Of a DNA stretch of 64,000 nucleotides, positions 26,114 through 34,384 are shown in pieces; position 1 is the first letter of the stretch, and every line of letters starts with the position of its first letter. The notes under the pieces were generated by a model. The model was not told the origin of the DNA. It was given only the letters and a program-made list of their open reading frames with translations, and ran no database searches. The stretch is from Inquilinus ginsengisoli_A (GTDB lineage Bacteria > Pseudomonadota > Alphaproteobacteria > DSM-16000 > Inquilinaceae), in NCBI RefSeq assembly GCF_031453975.1, contig NZ_JAVDPW010000013.1:1-64000 (forward strand), in the 5' to 3' direction. The translations under genes and the position numbers were made by a program.

Positions 26114-26147
26114 TCGGCCTCGCACCGGCACCGGCCTTCTTGTCCAA

Positions 26148-26242
26148 CGTCATTCCCGCGAAAGCGGGAATCTCGTCGAAGTGGCGAAGAGATCCCGTGT
26201 CTGCGCCGCAGCACTCCGTGCCGCGCCGCGCACGGGATGACG
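26148..26242. repeat. Composite R3 palindrome downstream of lepA
   Basis: The left arm CGTCATTCCCGCGAAAGCGG and its hairpin are joined to a second hairpin, GATCCCGTGTCTGCGCCGCA / GCGCCGCGCACGGGATGACG. It combines the two repeat types also joined at 61319-61413. Confidence 0.7.
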
Positions 26243-26352
26243 TCGGCCGGCTTGCCTACCAGAGCGCAGACAGTGCGGAACTTCGCGGCGATCGTCGATG
26301 TTGCGCATAGGCACCCGCGGCGATGCGGGCGCGATGCGAGGGAGGCTGTGCC

Positions 26353-26664
26353 ATGACGACCGAGATCGAGCCGGTGATCGTCTATGAGGCGGATGGCAAG
26401 CAGAAGCTGCTCGGCCGCGCCGACGAACTGGTGGCCTGGCTGGGCTCGCTGTTCCAGACCGTCTCCGACGACCACAGCGTCGAGCATGAGCGGGCCGGGC
26501 TGAAGCGCGAGGAGATCCTGACCCAGATCGACGCGCTGCTGCGCGACGTGAAGGGCGACATCGCCGCCGGCAAGCCGGTGCTGAGCCCCGCGACCCGGGG
26601 CGAGGCGGTGGCGCTGATCGCCGCCTTCCACACCGTGCATCCCGCCACCGGCAAGCTGCCTTAG
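26353..26664 (+). CDS. Hypothetical protein (103 aa)
   Basis: Starts at ATG 26353 with GGGAGG seven bases upstream. Acidic soluble protein: EIEPVIVYEADGKQKLLGRA, then a helical middle (KREEILTQIDALLRDVKGDI) and the terminal motif ALIAAFHTVHPATGKLP. No signal peptide and no recognised domain. It ends six bases from the convergent SnoaL-like gene. Codon use is normal for the window, so it is probably a real gene. Confidence 0.72.
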   Translation: MTTEIEPVIVYEADGKQKLLGRADELVAWLGSLFQTVSDDHSVEHERAGLKREEILTQIDALLRDVKGDIAAGKPVLSPATRGEAVALIAAFHTVHPATGKLP

Positions 26665-26670
26665 CGCAGG

Positions 26671-27087
26671 TTACATCGCGGTCGGGTCCAGCTCGCGCGG
26701 GACGTGGCCGAGCTGCTGCAGCAGGCCGAGCTTGTCCCACGCGTCCCAGATCCGCGTCGCCTTGCCGCCCTCGATCCGGGCGAAGGACAGGCCGCTGATG
26801 TCGACCGCCACCGGCCCGGACGGCCCGATGGCGGAGCCGCGGGCCCGCCAGCGCAGTGCGACGCGGTCGTCGTCGGCGACGGCGTCCTCGACCGTGAACT
26901 GCAGCTCCGGCATCCGCTCCTGCAGCCTGGCGTAGAGCTCCTTCAGCTCGCCCTTGGAGCGGCCGACGCCGCTGTGCATGTCGGTCGCGGCGCAGCTGTC
27001 GCACAGGATCCCGTCCGCCGCCTCGATCCGCCGTTCGTTCCACACCTCCTGGAACCAGCGGCGGCCCAGCACCTCGTTGGGATGCAT
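26671..27087 (-). CDS. SnoaL/NTF2-like polyketide-cyclase-fold protein
   Basis: 138 residues, start at ATG 27087 with GGGAGG upstream. The cone-shaped NTF2-like fold of the SnoaL/ester cyclase family is suggested by RRWFQEVWNERRIEAADGIL, the central MPELQFTVEDAVADDDRVAL and SGLSFARIEGGKATRIWDAWD near the end. These proteins form a hydrophobic pocket and may be cyclases, hydrolases or simply ligand-binding; the substrate is unknown. Monocistronic and convergent with the hypothetical gene before it. Confidence 0.85.
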   Translation of the reverse strand: MHPNEVLGRRWFQEVWNERRIEAADGILCDSCAATDMHSGVGRSKGELKELYARLQERMPELQFTVEDAVADDDRVALRWRARGSAIGPSGPVAVDISGLSFARIEGGKATRIWDAWDKLGLLQQLGHVPRELDPTAM

Positions 27088-27298
27088 GTCGTCCTCCCCT
27101 CGTGACCTCGCCAGTATAGGCCCGGGGCCGCATCGCCAGTCCGGCCGATCGGACAAGGCCCCGGCGGCCGCCCCGCGCCCGGCTCATGGCTGGCCGGGGC
27201 TGCGACTCATTGCGCGGTCCCGGCTGATACGCCGTGGCTGCATTGGTGCCCGCCGGCCGCTGCCGCGATGATGGCGGCTCCGGAGCGATGGGACCGAG

Positions 27299-28735
27299 AT
27301 GGACGCGACGATCAAGCTGCCCGACCGCAAGGCCGTGCAGGCAGACGGGCTGCCGGTGCCGCGCCGCTACGGCGCCATGCTGGCGATGTCGATCGCCATC
27401 GCCGTGTCGGTGCTGGACATCGCCATCGCCAACACCGCGCTGCCCACCATCGCCATCGACCTGCAGGCCAGCCCGGCCGCCTCGGTCTGGGTGGTCAACG
27501 CCTACCAGCTGGCGCTGGTGGTCTCGCTGCTGCCGCTGGCGGCGCTGGGCGAGATCATCGGCTACCGCACCATCTACATGGCCGGGCTGGCGCTGTTCAC
27601 CGTCGCCTCGGTGGCCTGCGCCCTGTCCTGGTCGCTGCCCAGCCTGACCGCGGCGCGGGTGCTGCAGGGCTTCGGCGCCAGCGGCATCATGAGCGTGAAC
27701 GCGGCGCTGATCCGCTTCATCTACCCCAGCCGGCTGCTCGGCCGCGGGATCGGCTTCAACACCCTGATCGTGGCGATCTTCTCCGCCCTCGGTCCCACCG
27801 TCGCCGCCGGCATCCTGGCGGTCGCGTCCTGGCAGTGGCTGTTCGCCGTCAACCTGCCGCTCGGCATCATCGCGCTGGCCGTGGCGCTGCCAACCCTGCC
27901 CTACACCGCGCGGTCGACCCACCGCTTCGACCTGATCAGCGCCGCCCTGAACGCCGGCGCCTTCGGCCTGCTGATCGTGGCGATCGGCGAGGGCGCACAC
28001 CGGGCGTCGGCGCTCGAGGTCGGGCTGGAGCTCGCCGGGGCGGTGCTGTTCGGCGTGCTGCTGGTGCGCCGGCAGGCGGAGCATCCGGCGCCGCTGCTGC
28101 CGCTCGACCTGTTCCGCCGGCCGATCTTCGCCCTGTCGGCGCTGACCGCCGCCTGCTCCTTCGCCACCCAGGGCCTGGCCTTCGTCGCCCTGCCCTTCTA
28201 CTTCCAGGGCACGCTGGGCCGCAGCGCGGTCGAGACCGGCCTGCTGATGACGCCATGGCCGGTGGTGGTGGCGATCATGGCGCCGATCGCCGGCCGGCTG
28301 TCGGACCGCTATTCCGCCGGGGTGCTGGGCGGCATCGGCCTGGCCATCCTATGCCTGGGCATGGTGCTGATGGCCCTGCTGCCGCCGGAGCCGAGCGTCT
28401 TGGACATCTGCTGGCGCATGGCGCTGTGCGGCTGGGGCTTCGGCTTCTTCCAGGCGCCGAACCAGAAGGCGCTGATCGCCAGCGCCCCGCCGCACCGCAG
28501 CGGCGGCGCCAGCGGCATCGTTGCCCAGGCGCGCCTGCTGGGCCAGACCATCGGCGCCGCCCTGGTGGCGCTGTGCTTCAGCCTGGCGGCGGTGCACGGG
28601 CCGGCCCTGGCCCTGGCGGTGGGCGCCGGCTTCGCCGGGGCGGCCAGCATCGCCAGCTTCCTGCGCCTGCTGCCGAACGACCCGGACCGCCGGCCGCGGC
28701 GGGTCGACCCGATCGACATCGACCCGATCGAGTGA
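27299..28735 (+). CDS. MFS multidrug efflux transporter (DHA2/EmrB-QacA type)
   Basis: 478 residues with about 14 membrane segments. It exports drugs by proton antiport. Motifs: DIAIANTALPTIAIDLQAS in TM1 (the DHA2 motif 'D-x-x-V/I-N-x-A-L-P'), LGEIIGYRTIYMAGLALF (motif A, degenerate: the usual D/R charges are reduced), RVLQGFGASGIMSVNAALIR (motif B) and the motif C region SALGPTVAAGILAVASWQWL. Start ATG 27299. No adjacent regulator or membrane-fusion partner is found, so it probably acts alone in the inner membrane. Confidence 0.93.
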   Translation: MDATIKLPDRKAVQADGLPVPRRYGAMLAMSIAIAVSVLDIAIANTALPTIAIDLQASPAASVWVVNAYQLALVVSLLPLAALGEIIGYRTIYMAGLALFTVASVACALSWSLPSLTAARVLQGFGASGIMSVNAALIRFIYPSRLLGRGIGFNTLIVAIFSALGPTVAAGILAVASWQWLFAVNLPLGIIALAVALPTLPYTARSTHRFDLISAALNAGAFGLLIVAIGEGAHRASALEVGLELAGAVLFGVLLVRRQAEHPAPLLPLDLFRRPIFALSALTAACSFATQGLAFVALPFYFQGTLGRSAVETGLLMTPWPVVVAIMAPIAGRLSDRYSAGVLGGIGLAILCLGMVLMALLPPEPSVLDICWRMALCGWGFGFFQAPNQKALIASAPPHRSGGASGIVAQARLLGQTIGAALVALCFSLAAVHGPALALAVGAGFAGAASIASFLRLLPNDPDRRPRRVDPIDIDPIE

Positions 28736-28760
28736 GGATCTACTCCCTGCGACGAAGTCG

Positions 28761-29831
28761 TCAGGTCTCGGCGGCGAAGACGAAGGGCTGGGGCAGGCGC
28801 AGCGCCACCGCGTCGCCCACCGCCAGCGTCGGCAGGTCGGCGGCGTAGCGGTCGGCCTCGATCCGGATCGGGTCGGGCGACAGGCCGGTCTCGGCCTCGA
28901 TCGTCACCGTGGTGGCGCTGTGCAGCACCCGCCGGGCGGTGCCGGCGACCACGCCGTCGCCCGCCGTTCCCGCCGGCACCAGCCGGATGGCGCGGGGCCG
29001 GATGTCGGCGATGGCCCGGCTGCCGTCGGCCAGCCCGCGGGTGTCGGCCGGCAGGCGCAGCCCGGCGATCTCCACCGTGCCCTGGCCGCTGACCGTGCAG
29101 GGCAGGCGGTTGACGTCGCCGAGGAAGCTGGAGACGAAGGCGGTGGCGGGATGGTCGACCAGCGCCGCCGGGTCGCCCTGCTGCTCGATCCGGCCGTCGC
29201 GCATCACCACCACCTGGTCGGCCAGCTCCAGCGCCTCCTCCTGGTCGTGGGTGACGAACAGGCTGGTCAGGCCGGAGCGGTCGTGCAGCTCGCGCAGCCA
29301 CACCCGCAGCTCCTTCCGCACCTTGGCGTCGAGCGCGCCGAAGGGCTCGTCGAGCAGCAGCAGCTTGGGTTCGATCGCCAGGGCGCGGGCCAGGGCGACG
29401 CGCTGGCGCTGGCCGCCCGACAGCTGGCGCGGATAGCGCCCGCCGAGGCCGGGCAGGTGCACCAGGGCCAGCAGCTCCTCGACCCGGCGGGCGATCTCGC
29501 TCTTCGCCGGGCGGGTGGCGCCGGGGCGCACCTGCAGGCCGAAGGCGATGTTGCCGAACACCGTCATGTGCCGGAACAGGGCATAGTGCTGGAACACGAA
29601 GCCGATGCGGCGCTGGCGCGGCCGCACCGCGGCGATGTCGGTGCCGTCGACCCGGATCTGTCCGGCATCGGCCCGCTCCAGCCCGGCGATGATGCGCAAG
29701 AGCGTGGTCTTGCCCGAGCCGGAGGGGCCGAGCAGCGCGACGAAGGCGCGGTCCGGCACCTCCAGCTCGATGCCGTCGAGCGCGAAGACCGGGCCGAAGC
29801 GCTTGGTCAGGCCTTGAATGGCGATCGGCAT
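28761..29831 (-). CDS. cysA: Sulfate/thiosulfate ABC transporter ATP-binding protein
   Basis: 356 residues from ATG 29831. Drives sulfate import. Walker A GPSGSGKTT (about residue 35), Q-loop VFQHYALFRHMTVF, signature LSGGQRQRVALARALA, Walker B LLLLDEPFGALD, H-loop VTHDQEEA, then the regulatory C-terminal TOBE-like domain (about 235-350). It is the last gene of the minus-strand cysP-cysT-cysW-cysA operon, only five bases after cysW. Confidence 0.96.
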   Translation of the reverse strand: MPIAIQGLTKRFGPVFALDGIELEVPDRAFVALLGPSGSGKTTLLRIIAGLERADAGQIRVDGTDIAAVRPRQRRIGFVFQHYALFRHMTVFGNIAFGLQVRPGATRPAKSEIARRVEELLALVHLPGLGGRYPRQLSGGQRQRVALARALAIEPKLLLLDEPFGALDAKVRKELRVWLRELHDRSGLTSLFVTHDQEEALELADQVVVMRDGRIEQQGDPAALVDHPATAFVSSFLGDVNRLPCTVSGQGTVEIAGLRLPADTRGLADGSRAIADIRPRAIRLVPAGTAGDGVVAGTARRVLHSATTVTIEAETGLSPDPIRIEADRYAADLPTLAVGDAVALRLPQPFVFAAET

Positions 29832-29836
29832 ACGGC

Positions 29837-30727
29837 TCAGCTCTCCGCGGAATCGAAGCGGTCCGAGCGGAACCGCCATTCGAGCAGGGTCTTCAGCACC
29901 AGGGTCACCAGCGCGAGGCCGGCGAGCAGCGAGGCGACGGCGAAGGCGCCGACGAAGTTGTACTCGTTGTAGAGGATCTCGACCTGCAGCGGCATGGTGT
30001 TGGTGACGCCGCGGATGTGGCCGGAGACCACCGAGACCGCGCCGAATTCGCCCATCGCCCGGGCGTTGCACAGCAGCACGCCGTACAAGAGCGCCCATTT
30101 GACGTTGGGCAGCGTCACCCGGAAGAAGGTCTGCCAGCCGCTGGCGCCCAGCAGCACCGCCGCCTCCTCCTCGTCGGTGCCCTGATCCTGCATCAGCGGG
30201 ATCAGCTCGCGCGCCACGAAGGGCAGGGTGACGAAGATGGTGGCGATCACCAGGCCGGTGACGGTGAAGATCACCTGGATGCCGTGGTCCTTCAGGAACG
30301 GCCCGAACCAGCCATTGGCCCCGAACACCAGCACGTAGATCAGGCCCGAGATCACCGGCGAGACCGAGAAGGGCAGGTCGACCAGCGTGGTCAGCAGGCT
30401 CTTGCCCGGGAATTCGAACTTGGCGATGGCCCAGGCGGTGGCCAGGCCGAAGACGGTGTTCAGCGGCACGGCGATGGCCGCGACGATCAGGGTCAGCCGG
30501 ATCGCCGCCAGCGAATCGGCGCTGCCGATGCCGGCGAGATAGGCGGCGAAGCCCTTGCGCATCGCCTCGGTCAGCACGACCGCCAGCGGCAGCACCAGGA
30601 AGATGCCGAGGAACAGGGCGGCGATCGCGATCAGCGCGACGCGGATGCCCAGCGGCTCTTCCCACGGCCGCTGCGCCGGCTTGAGGCGCTTGCGCGCCGC
30701 CGCCAGCGTGTTGGTCAATCCGCCCAT
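29837..30727 (-). CDS. cysW: Sulfate ABC transporter permease CysW
   Basis: 296 residues with six membrane segments. The EAA loop that docks with CysA is seen as EEEAAVLLGASGWQTFFRVTLPNVK. Further family features are LPFSVSPVISGLIYVLVFG and ARAMGEFGAVSVVSGHIRG. Start ATG 30727 overlaps the cysT stop by 13 bp, indicating translational coupling. Upstream in-frame codons would run back into cysT and are rejected. Confidence 0.96.
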   Translation of the reverse strand: MGGLTNTLAAARKRLKPAQRPWEEPLGIRVALIAIAALFLGIFLVLPLAVVLTEAMRKGFAAYLAGIGSADSLAAIRLTLIVAAIAVPLNTVFGLATAWAIAKFEFPGKSLLTTLVDLPFSVSPVISGLIYVLVFGANGWFGPFLKDHGIQVIFTVTGLVIATIFVTLPFVARELIPLMQDQGTDEEEAAVLLGASGWQTFFRVTLPNVKWALLYGVLLCNARAMGEFGAVSVVSGHIRGVTNTMPLQVEILYNEYNFVGAFAVASLLAGLALVTLVLKTLLEWRFRSDRFDSAES

Positions 30728-31590
30728 TTGCGGCTCCAGCGCTGCAGCAGGTTGACCACCAGGATGATGACGAAGGACGCGGCCAGCATCATCGACCCGA
30801 TGGTGGCGGCGCCGGCGTAGTCGTACTCCTCGAGCCGGATGACGATCAGCAGCGGTGCGATCTCTGACAGGCCGGGGATGTTGCCGGCGATGAAGATGAC
30901 CGAGCCGTATTCGCCGACCGCGCGGGCGAAGGCCAGGATGAAGCCGGTGAGGATCGCAGGCAGCAGGGGCGGCAGCACCACCCGCCACACCACCTGCCAG
31001 CGCCGGGCGCCGAGGGTCGACGCCGCTTCCTCGATCTCGCGGTCGAGATCCTCCAGCACCGGCTCGACCGTGCGCACCACGAAGGGCAGGCCGATGAAGA
31101 CCAGGGCGATGAAGATGCCGGGCGGGCCGAAGGCGGCCTTGATGCCGATGTCCATCAAGGGCCCGCCGAGCCAGCCCTTGGGCGAGTACAGCGACGCCAG
31201 GGCGATGCCCGCCACCGCTGTCGGCAGGGCGAAGGGCAGGTCGATCAGCGCGTTCATCAGCGGCCGGCCATAAAAGCGGTAGCGCACCACCACCCAGGCG
31301 ACCAGCGTGCCGAACACGACGTTGACCGCCGCCGCGACCAGCGACAGGCCGAAGCTGAGCTTGAGCGCACCGAGCGTGCGCGGCGAGGAGACCACCCGCC
31401 ACACGCCCTCGGCCCCGAGCTCCCAGGGCCGAATCACCAGCGCCGCCAGGGGCAGCAGCACCAGCAGCGCGAGATAGGTGAGGGAGAAGCCGAGGGTCAG
31501 CCCGAATCCCGGCAGCACGCCGACATGGCGCGATGCCGGGGGCGGGCTCTCTCTAGCCCTTTCGGTAGATCTGATCGAAGGTGCCGCCAT
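30715..31590 (-). CDS. cysT: Sulfate ABC transporter permease CysT
   Basis: 291 residues with six membrane segments. Motifs: VLPGFGLTLGFSLTYLALLV (TM1), DLPFALPTAVAGIALASLY, EEAASTLGARRWQVVWRVVLP (EAA loop) and FARAVGEYGSVIFIAGNIPG. Start set at ATG 31590, which overlaps the end of cysP by 38 bp; no clear ribosome site is seen, so coupling to cysP translation is likely. A GTG at 31626 and a GTG nearer TM1 are alternatives. Confidence 0.93.
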   Translation of the reverse strand: MAAPSIRSTERARESPPPASRHVGVLPGFGLTLGFSLTYLALLVLLPLAALVIRPWELGAEGVWRVVSSPRTLGALKLSFGLSLVAAAVNVVFGTLVAWVVVRYRFYGRPLMNALIDLPFALPTAVAGIALASLYSPKGWLGGPLMDIGIKAAFGPPGIFIALVFIGLPFVVRTVEPVLEDLDREIEEAASTLGARRWQVVWRVVLPPLLPAILTGFILAFARAVGEYGSVIFIAGNIPGLSEIAPLLIVIRLEEYDYAGAATIGSMMLAASFVIILVVNLLQRWSRKWAD

Positions 31591-32560
31591 CCGAGAAATG
31601 TGTCTTCTGTGCTTTCTGCCAGCCACCGAACAGGGGGTCGTCGATGGTGATCAGGTTGACCGCGGGAAAGGCGTCCTTGTACTTCGCCGCGACCTCGGGC
31701 GAACGCGGACGGTAGAAGTTCTTGGCCGCGATGTCCTGCCCTTCCGGCGAATACAGGAATTCGAGGTAGGCCTGGGCGACGGCGCGGGTGCCGTGGGCAT
31801 CGACCACCTTGTCGACCACCGCGACCGAGGGTTCGGCCAGGATCGAGATCGACGGCACCACGATGTCGAACTCGTCGGGGCCGAGTTCCTTGACCGCGAG
31901 GAAGGCCTCGTTCTCCCACGCCAGCAGCACGTCGCCGATGCCGCGCTGGACGAAGGTGGTGGTGGAGCCGCGGGCGCCGGTGTCCAGCACCGGGACATTG
32001 GCGAAGATCTTCTGCACGAACTCCGCCGCCGTCTTGTCGTTGCCGCCGGGCTGCTTCAGGGCGTAGCCCCAGGCCGCGAGGTAGTTCCAGCGCGCCCCGC
32101 CCGAGGTCTTCGGGTTCGGGGTGATGACCTGGACGCCTTCCTTGGTCAGGTCCGGCCAGTCCTTGATGCCCTTTGGGTTGCCCTTGCGCACCAGGAACAC
32201 GATGGTCGAGGTGTAGGGCGCGCTGTTGTCCGGCAGCTTCTTCAGCCAGTCCTTGTCGATCAGCCCCTTGGCGGCGATGGCGTCGACGTCATAGGCCAGG
32301 GCCAGGGTGACGACGTCGGCCTGCAGCCCGTCGATCACCGACCGCGCCTGGGCGCCGGACCCGCCATGCGAGGCCTCGATGGTCAGGGTGTCGCCGGTCT
32401 TGGCCTTCCACTGTTCGGCGAAGGCCGCGTTGATCTTCTGGTACAGCTCGCGCGTCGGATCGTAGGACACGTTGAGCAGCTTGATGTCGGCCGCATGCGC
32501 CGTGGCCGAGGCCAGCGCAATGGCCGCCGCGGCCAGCAGCCGAGTGGTCATGGTTCGCAT
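31553..32560 (-). CDS. cysP: Sulfate-binding periplasmic protein
   Basis: 335 residues from ATG 32560 (GGAGGG upstream). The signal peptide is about residues 1-22, cleaved after AHA. Family features of Sbp/CysP: LLNVSYDPTRELYQKINAAF, SHGGSGAQARSVIDGLQADV, ITPNPKTSGGARWNYLAAWG and LLAWENEAFLA. It captures sulfate or thiosulfate in the periplasm for CysTWA. First gene of the operon, divergent from glpD. It could also be called sbp, as the two names mark close paralogues. Confidence 0.95.
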   Translation of the reverse strand: MRTMTTRLLAAAAIALASATAHAADIKLLNVSYDPTRELYQKINAAFAEQWKAKTGDTLTIEASHGGSGAQARSVIDGLQADVVTLALAYDVDAIAAKGLIDKDWLKKLPDNSAPYTSTIVFLVRKGNPKGIKDWPDLTKEGVQVITPNPKTSGGARWNYLAAWGYALKQPGGNDKTAAEFVQKIFANVPVLDTGARGSTTTFVQRGIGDVLLAWENEAFLAVKELGPDEFDIVVPSISILAEPSVAVVDKVVDAHGTRAVAQAYLEFLYSPEGQDIAAKNFYRPRSPEVAAKYKDAFPAVNLITIDDPLFGGWQKAQKTHFSDGGTFDQIYRKG

Positions 32561-32661
32561 GACTCGACCCTCCAATGTTCGTGTTGTGTGTCGACGCGGC
32601 GTCGCGGGACAGTAAGGCGGGGAAAAGCGACGAACGCAATCTCTATTTTACATCAAATGCA

Positions 32662-32687
32662 ACGATCGGATGTAGATTATACGATCG
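32662..32687 (-). promoter_or_regulatory. Candidate cysP promoter with paired ACGATCG boxes
   Basis: Two ACGATCG heptamers (32662-32668 and 32681-32687) frame a perfect -10 hexamer TATAAT on the minus strand (32676-32681), about 100 bp upstream of cysP. A repressor bound to the pair would block it. The -35 is not convincing. The wider 300-bp gap (32561-32860) has no gene and is unusually AT-rich around 32640-32710. Confidence 0.4.
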
Positions 32688-32809
32688 AAGACAGTTATTT
32701 ACACGTTCGCGTTTGCCCTTCGCTTTCGCACATGCACACGGCCGATCGGCCGTGATCTTGCGCAATCGGCGCGAATTCCGATTGCATCGGAAAGCAGGCC
32801 GATGCAGAT

Positions 32810-32830
32810 TTTCGTTTGCGAATATCGAAA
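32810..32830 (+). promoter_or_regulatory. Candidate GlpR-type operator before glpD
   Basis: TTTCG and CGAAA are separated by 11 bp (TTTGCGAATAT), ending 30 bp before the glpD start. TTTCG/CGAAA half-sites resemble operators of DeoR-family glycerol repressors. No glpR gene is found in the window, so the regulator would act in trans. Confidence 0.4.
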
Positions 32831-32860
32831 GCGGCGATGCCGCAAACAGAGGCAGGAAAC

Positions 32861-34384
32861 GTGACTGAGGTGCTGTACGACCTCCTGGTCATCGGCGGCG
32901 GCGTCAACGGCGTCGGTATCGCACGCGATGCGGTGGGGCGCGGCCTGTCCGTCCTGCTGTGCGAGAAGAACGACCTGGCCGGCGCCACCTCCTCGGCCTC
33001 GACCAAGCTGATCCATGGCGGCCTGCGCTACCTCGAATACTACGAGTTCCGGCTGGTCCGCGAGGCGCTGATGGAGCGCGAGGTGCTGCTGCGCTCCGCC
33101 CCGCACATCATCCGGCCGCTGCGATTCGTGCTGCCGCACGACCGGTCGATGCGGCCGGCCTGGATGGTGCGGATCGGGCTGTTCCTCTACGACCATCTCG
33201 GCGGCCGCAAGATCCTGCCGGCCAGCCACGGGCTGAAGCTGCGCGGCGGCGCCATCGGCCGGGTGCTGCGGCCGGAGCTGACGCGCGGTTTCGAATATTC
33301 CGACTGCTCGGTCGACGACGCCCGGCTGGTGGCGCTGGCGGCGCTGGATGCGCGCGAGCGCGGCGCCGAGATCCTGACCCGCACCGCCTGCGTCGCGGCG
33401 AAACGCGAGGGCGACCGCTGGATCGCGACCCTGCGCGGCGACGACGGGACCGAGCGGCAGGTGGCGGCGCGCGGCCTAGTCAACGCCGGCGGCCCCTGGG
33501 TCAAGCATGTGCTGAACGACACGGTCGGCCTGCCGGGCGCCAGCAAGGTCCGGCTGGTCAAGGGCAGCCACATCGTGGTGCCGAAGCTGTATGACGGGCC
33601 CGAGGCCTTCATCCTGCAGAACGCCGACCGGCGCATCGTCTTCGTCATCCCCTATGAGGGGAAATTCTCGCTGATCGGCACCACCGACCTGGACTATCAC
33701 GGCGACCCGACCGGCGCCGCGATCACGCCGGAGGAAACCGCCTATCTGTGCGAGGCGGTCGGCCGCTGCTTCACCGCCGGGCCGACGCCGGACGACGTGG
33801 TCTGGAGCTATGCCGGGGTGCGGCCGCTGTATGACGACGGGTCGTCCAGCGCGTCGGAGGCCACCCGCGACTATGTGCTGGAGCTGGACGCTCCCGCCGG
33901 CCAGGCGCCGGCGCTGTCGGTGTTCGGCGGCAAGATCACCACCTTCCGCCGGCTGTCCGAGCATGCGCTGGAGAAGCTGGCGCCGGTGATGGCGATCACG
34001 GGCAAGCCCTGGACCGCGACCGCGGCCCTGCCTGGCGGCGACATTCCGGACGCCGATTTCGAAGGCTTCCTGGCCAAGCTGCGCGCCGCCCGGCCCTGGC
34101 TGCCGGAGGCGCTGGCCCGCCGGCTGGCACGGGCCTACGGCACCCGGGTCGACCGGCTGCTGGGCACCGCCCAATCCCTGGAGGATCTCGGCCGCGACTT
34201 CGGCGCCGGGCTGACCGAGGCCGAGCTGGAGTACCTGGCCGACCAGGAATGGGCGCGGACCGCCGACGACGTGCTGTGGCGCCGGTCCAAGCTGGGCCTG
34301 CACATCCCGGCCGCGGCGCATGGCGCCATCGACGACTGGCTGCGGGCGCGGAACTCGCAGCCCCGGGAAAGGGCCGCATCGTGA
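32861..34384 (+). CDS. glpD: Aerobic glycerol-3-phosphate dehydrogenase
   Basis: FAD enzyme on the inner membrane; oxidises glycerol 3-phosphate to dihydroxyacetone phosphate and passes electrons to quinone. 507 residues from GTG 32861 (AGGAAA just upstream); an ATG at 32837 is the alternative. The dinucleotide motif is LLVIGGGVNGVGIARDAVGRG; family sequences SSASTKLIHGGLRYLEYYEF, VNAGGPWVKHVL, RIVFVIPYEGKFSLIGTTD and ALSVFGGKITTFRRLSEHAL follow. Its stop overlaps the glpS start by four bases, so it is the first gene of the glycerol operon. Confidence 0.97.
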   Translation: MTEVLYDLLVIGGGVNGVGIARDAVGRGLSVLLCEKNDLAGATSSASTKLIHGGLRYLEYYEFRLVREALMEREVLLRSAPHIIRPLRFVLPHDRSMRPAWMVRIGLFLYDHLGGRKILPASHGLKLRGGAIGRVLRPELTRGFEYSDCSVDDARLVALAALDARERGAEILTRTACVAAKREGDRWIATLRGDDGTERQVAARGLVNAGGPWVKHVLNDTVGLPGASKVRLVKGSHIVVPKLYDGPEAFILQNADRRIVFVIPYEGKFSLIGTTDLDYHGDPTGAAITPEETAYLCEAVGRCFTAGPTPDDVVWSYAGVRPLYDDGSSSASEATRDYVLELDAPAGQAPALSVFGGKITTFRRLSEHALEKLAPVMAITGKPWTATAALPGGDIPDADFEGFLAKLRAARPWLPEALARRLARAYGTRVDRLLGTAQSLEDLGRDFGAGLTEAELEYLADQEWARTADDVLWRRSKLGLHIPAAAHGAIDDWLRARNSQPRERAAS

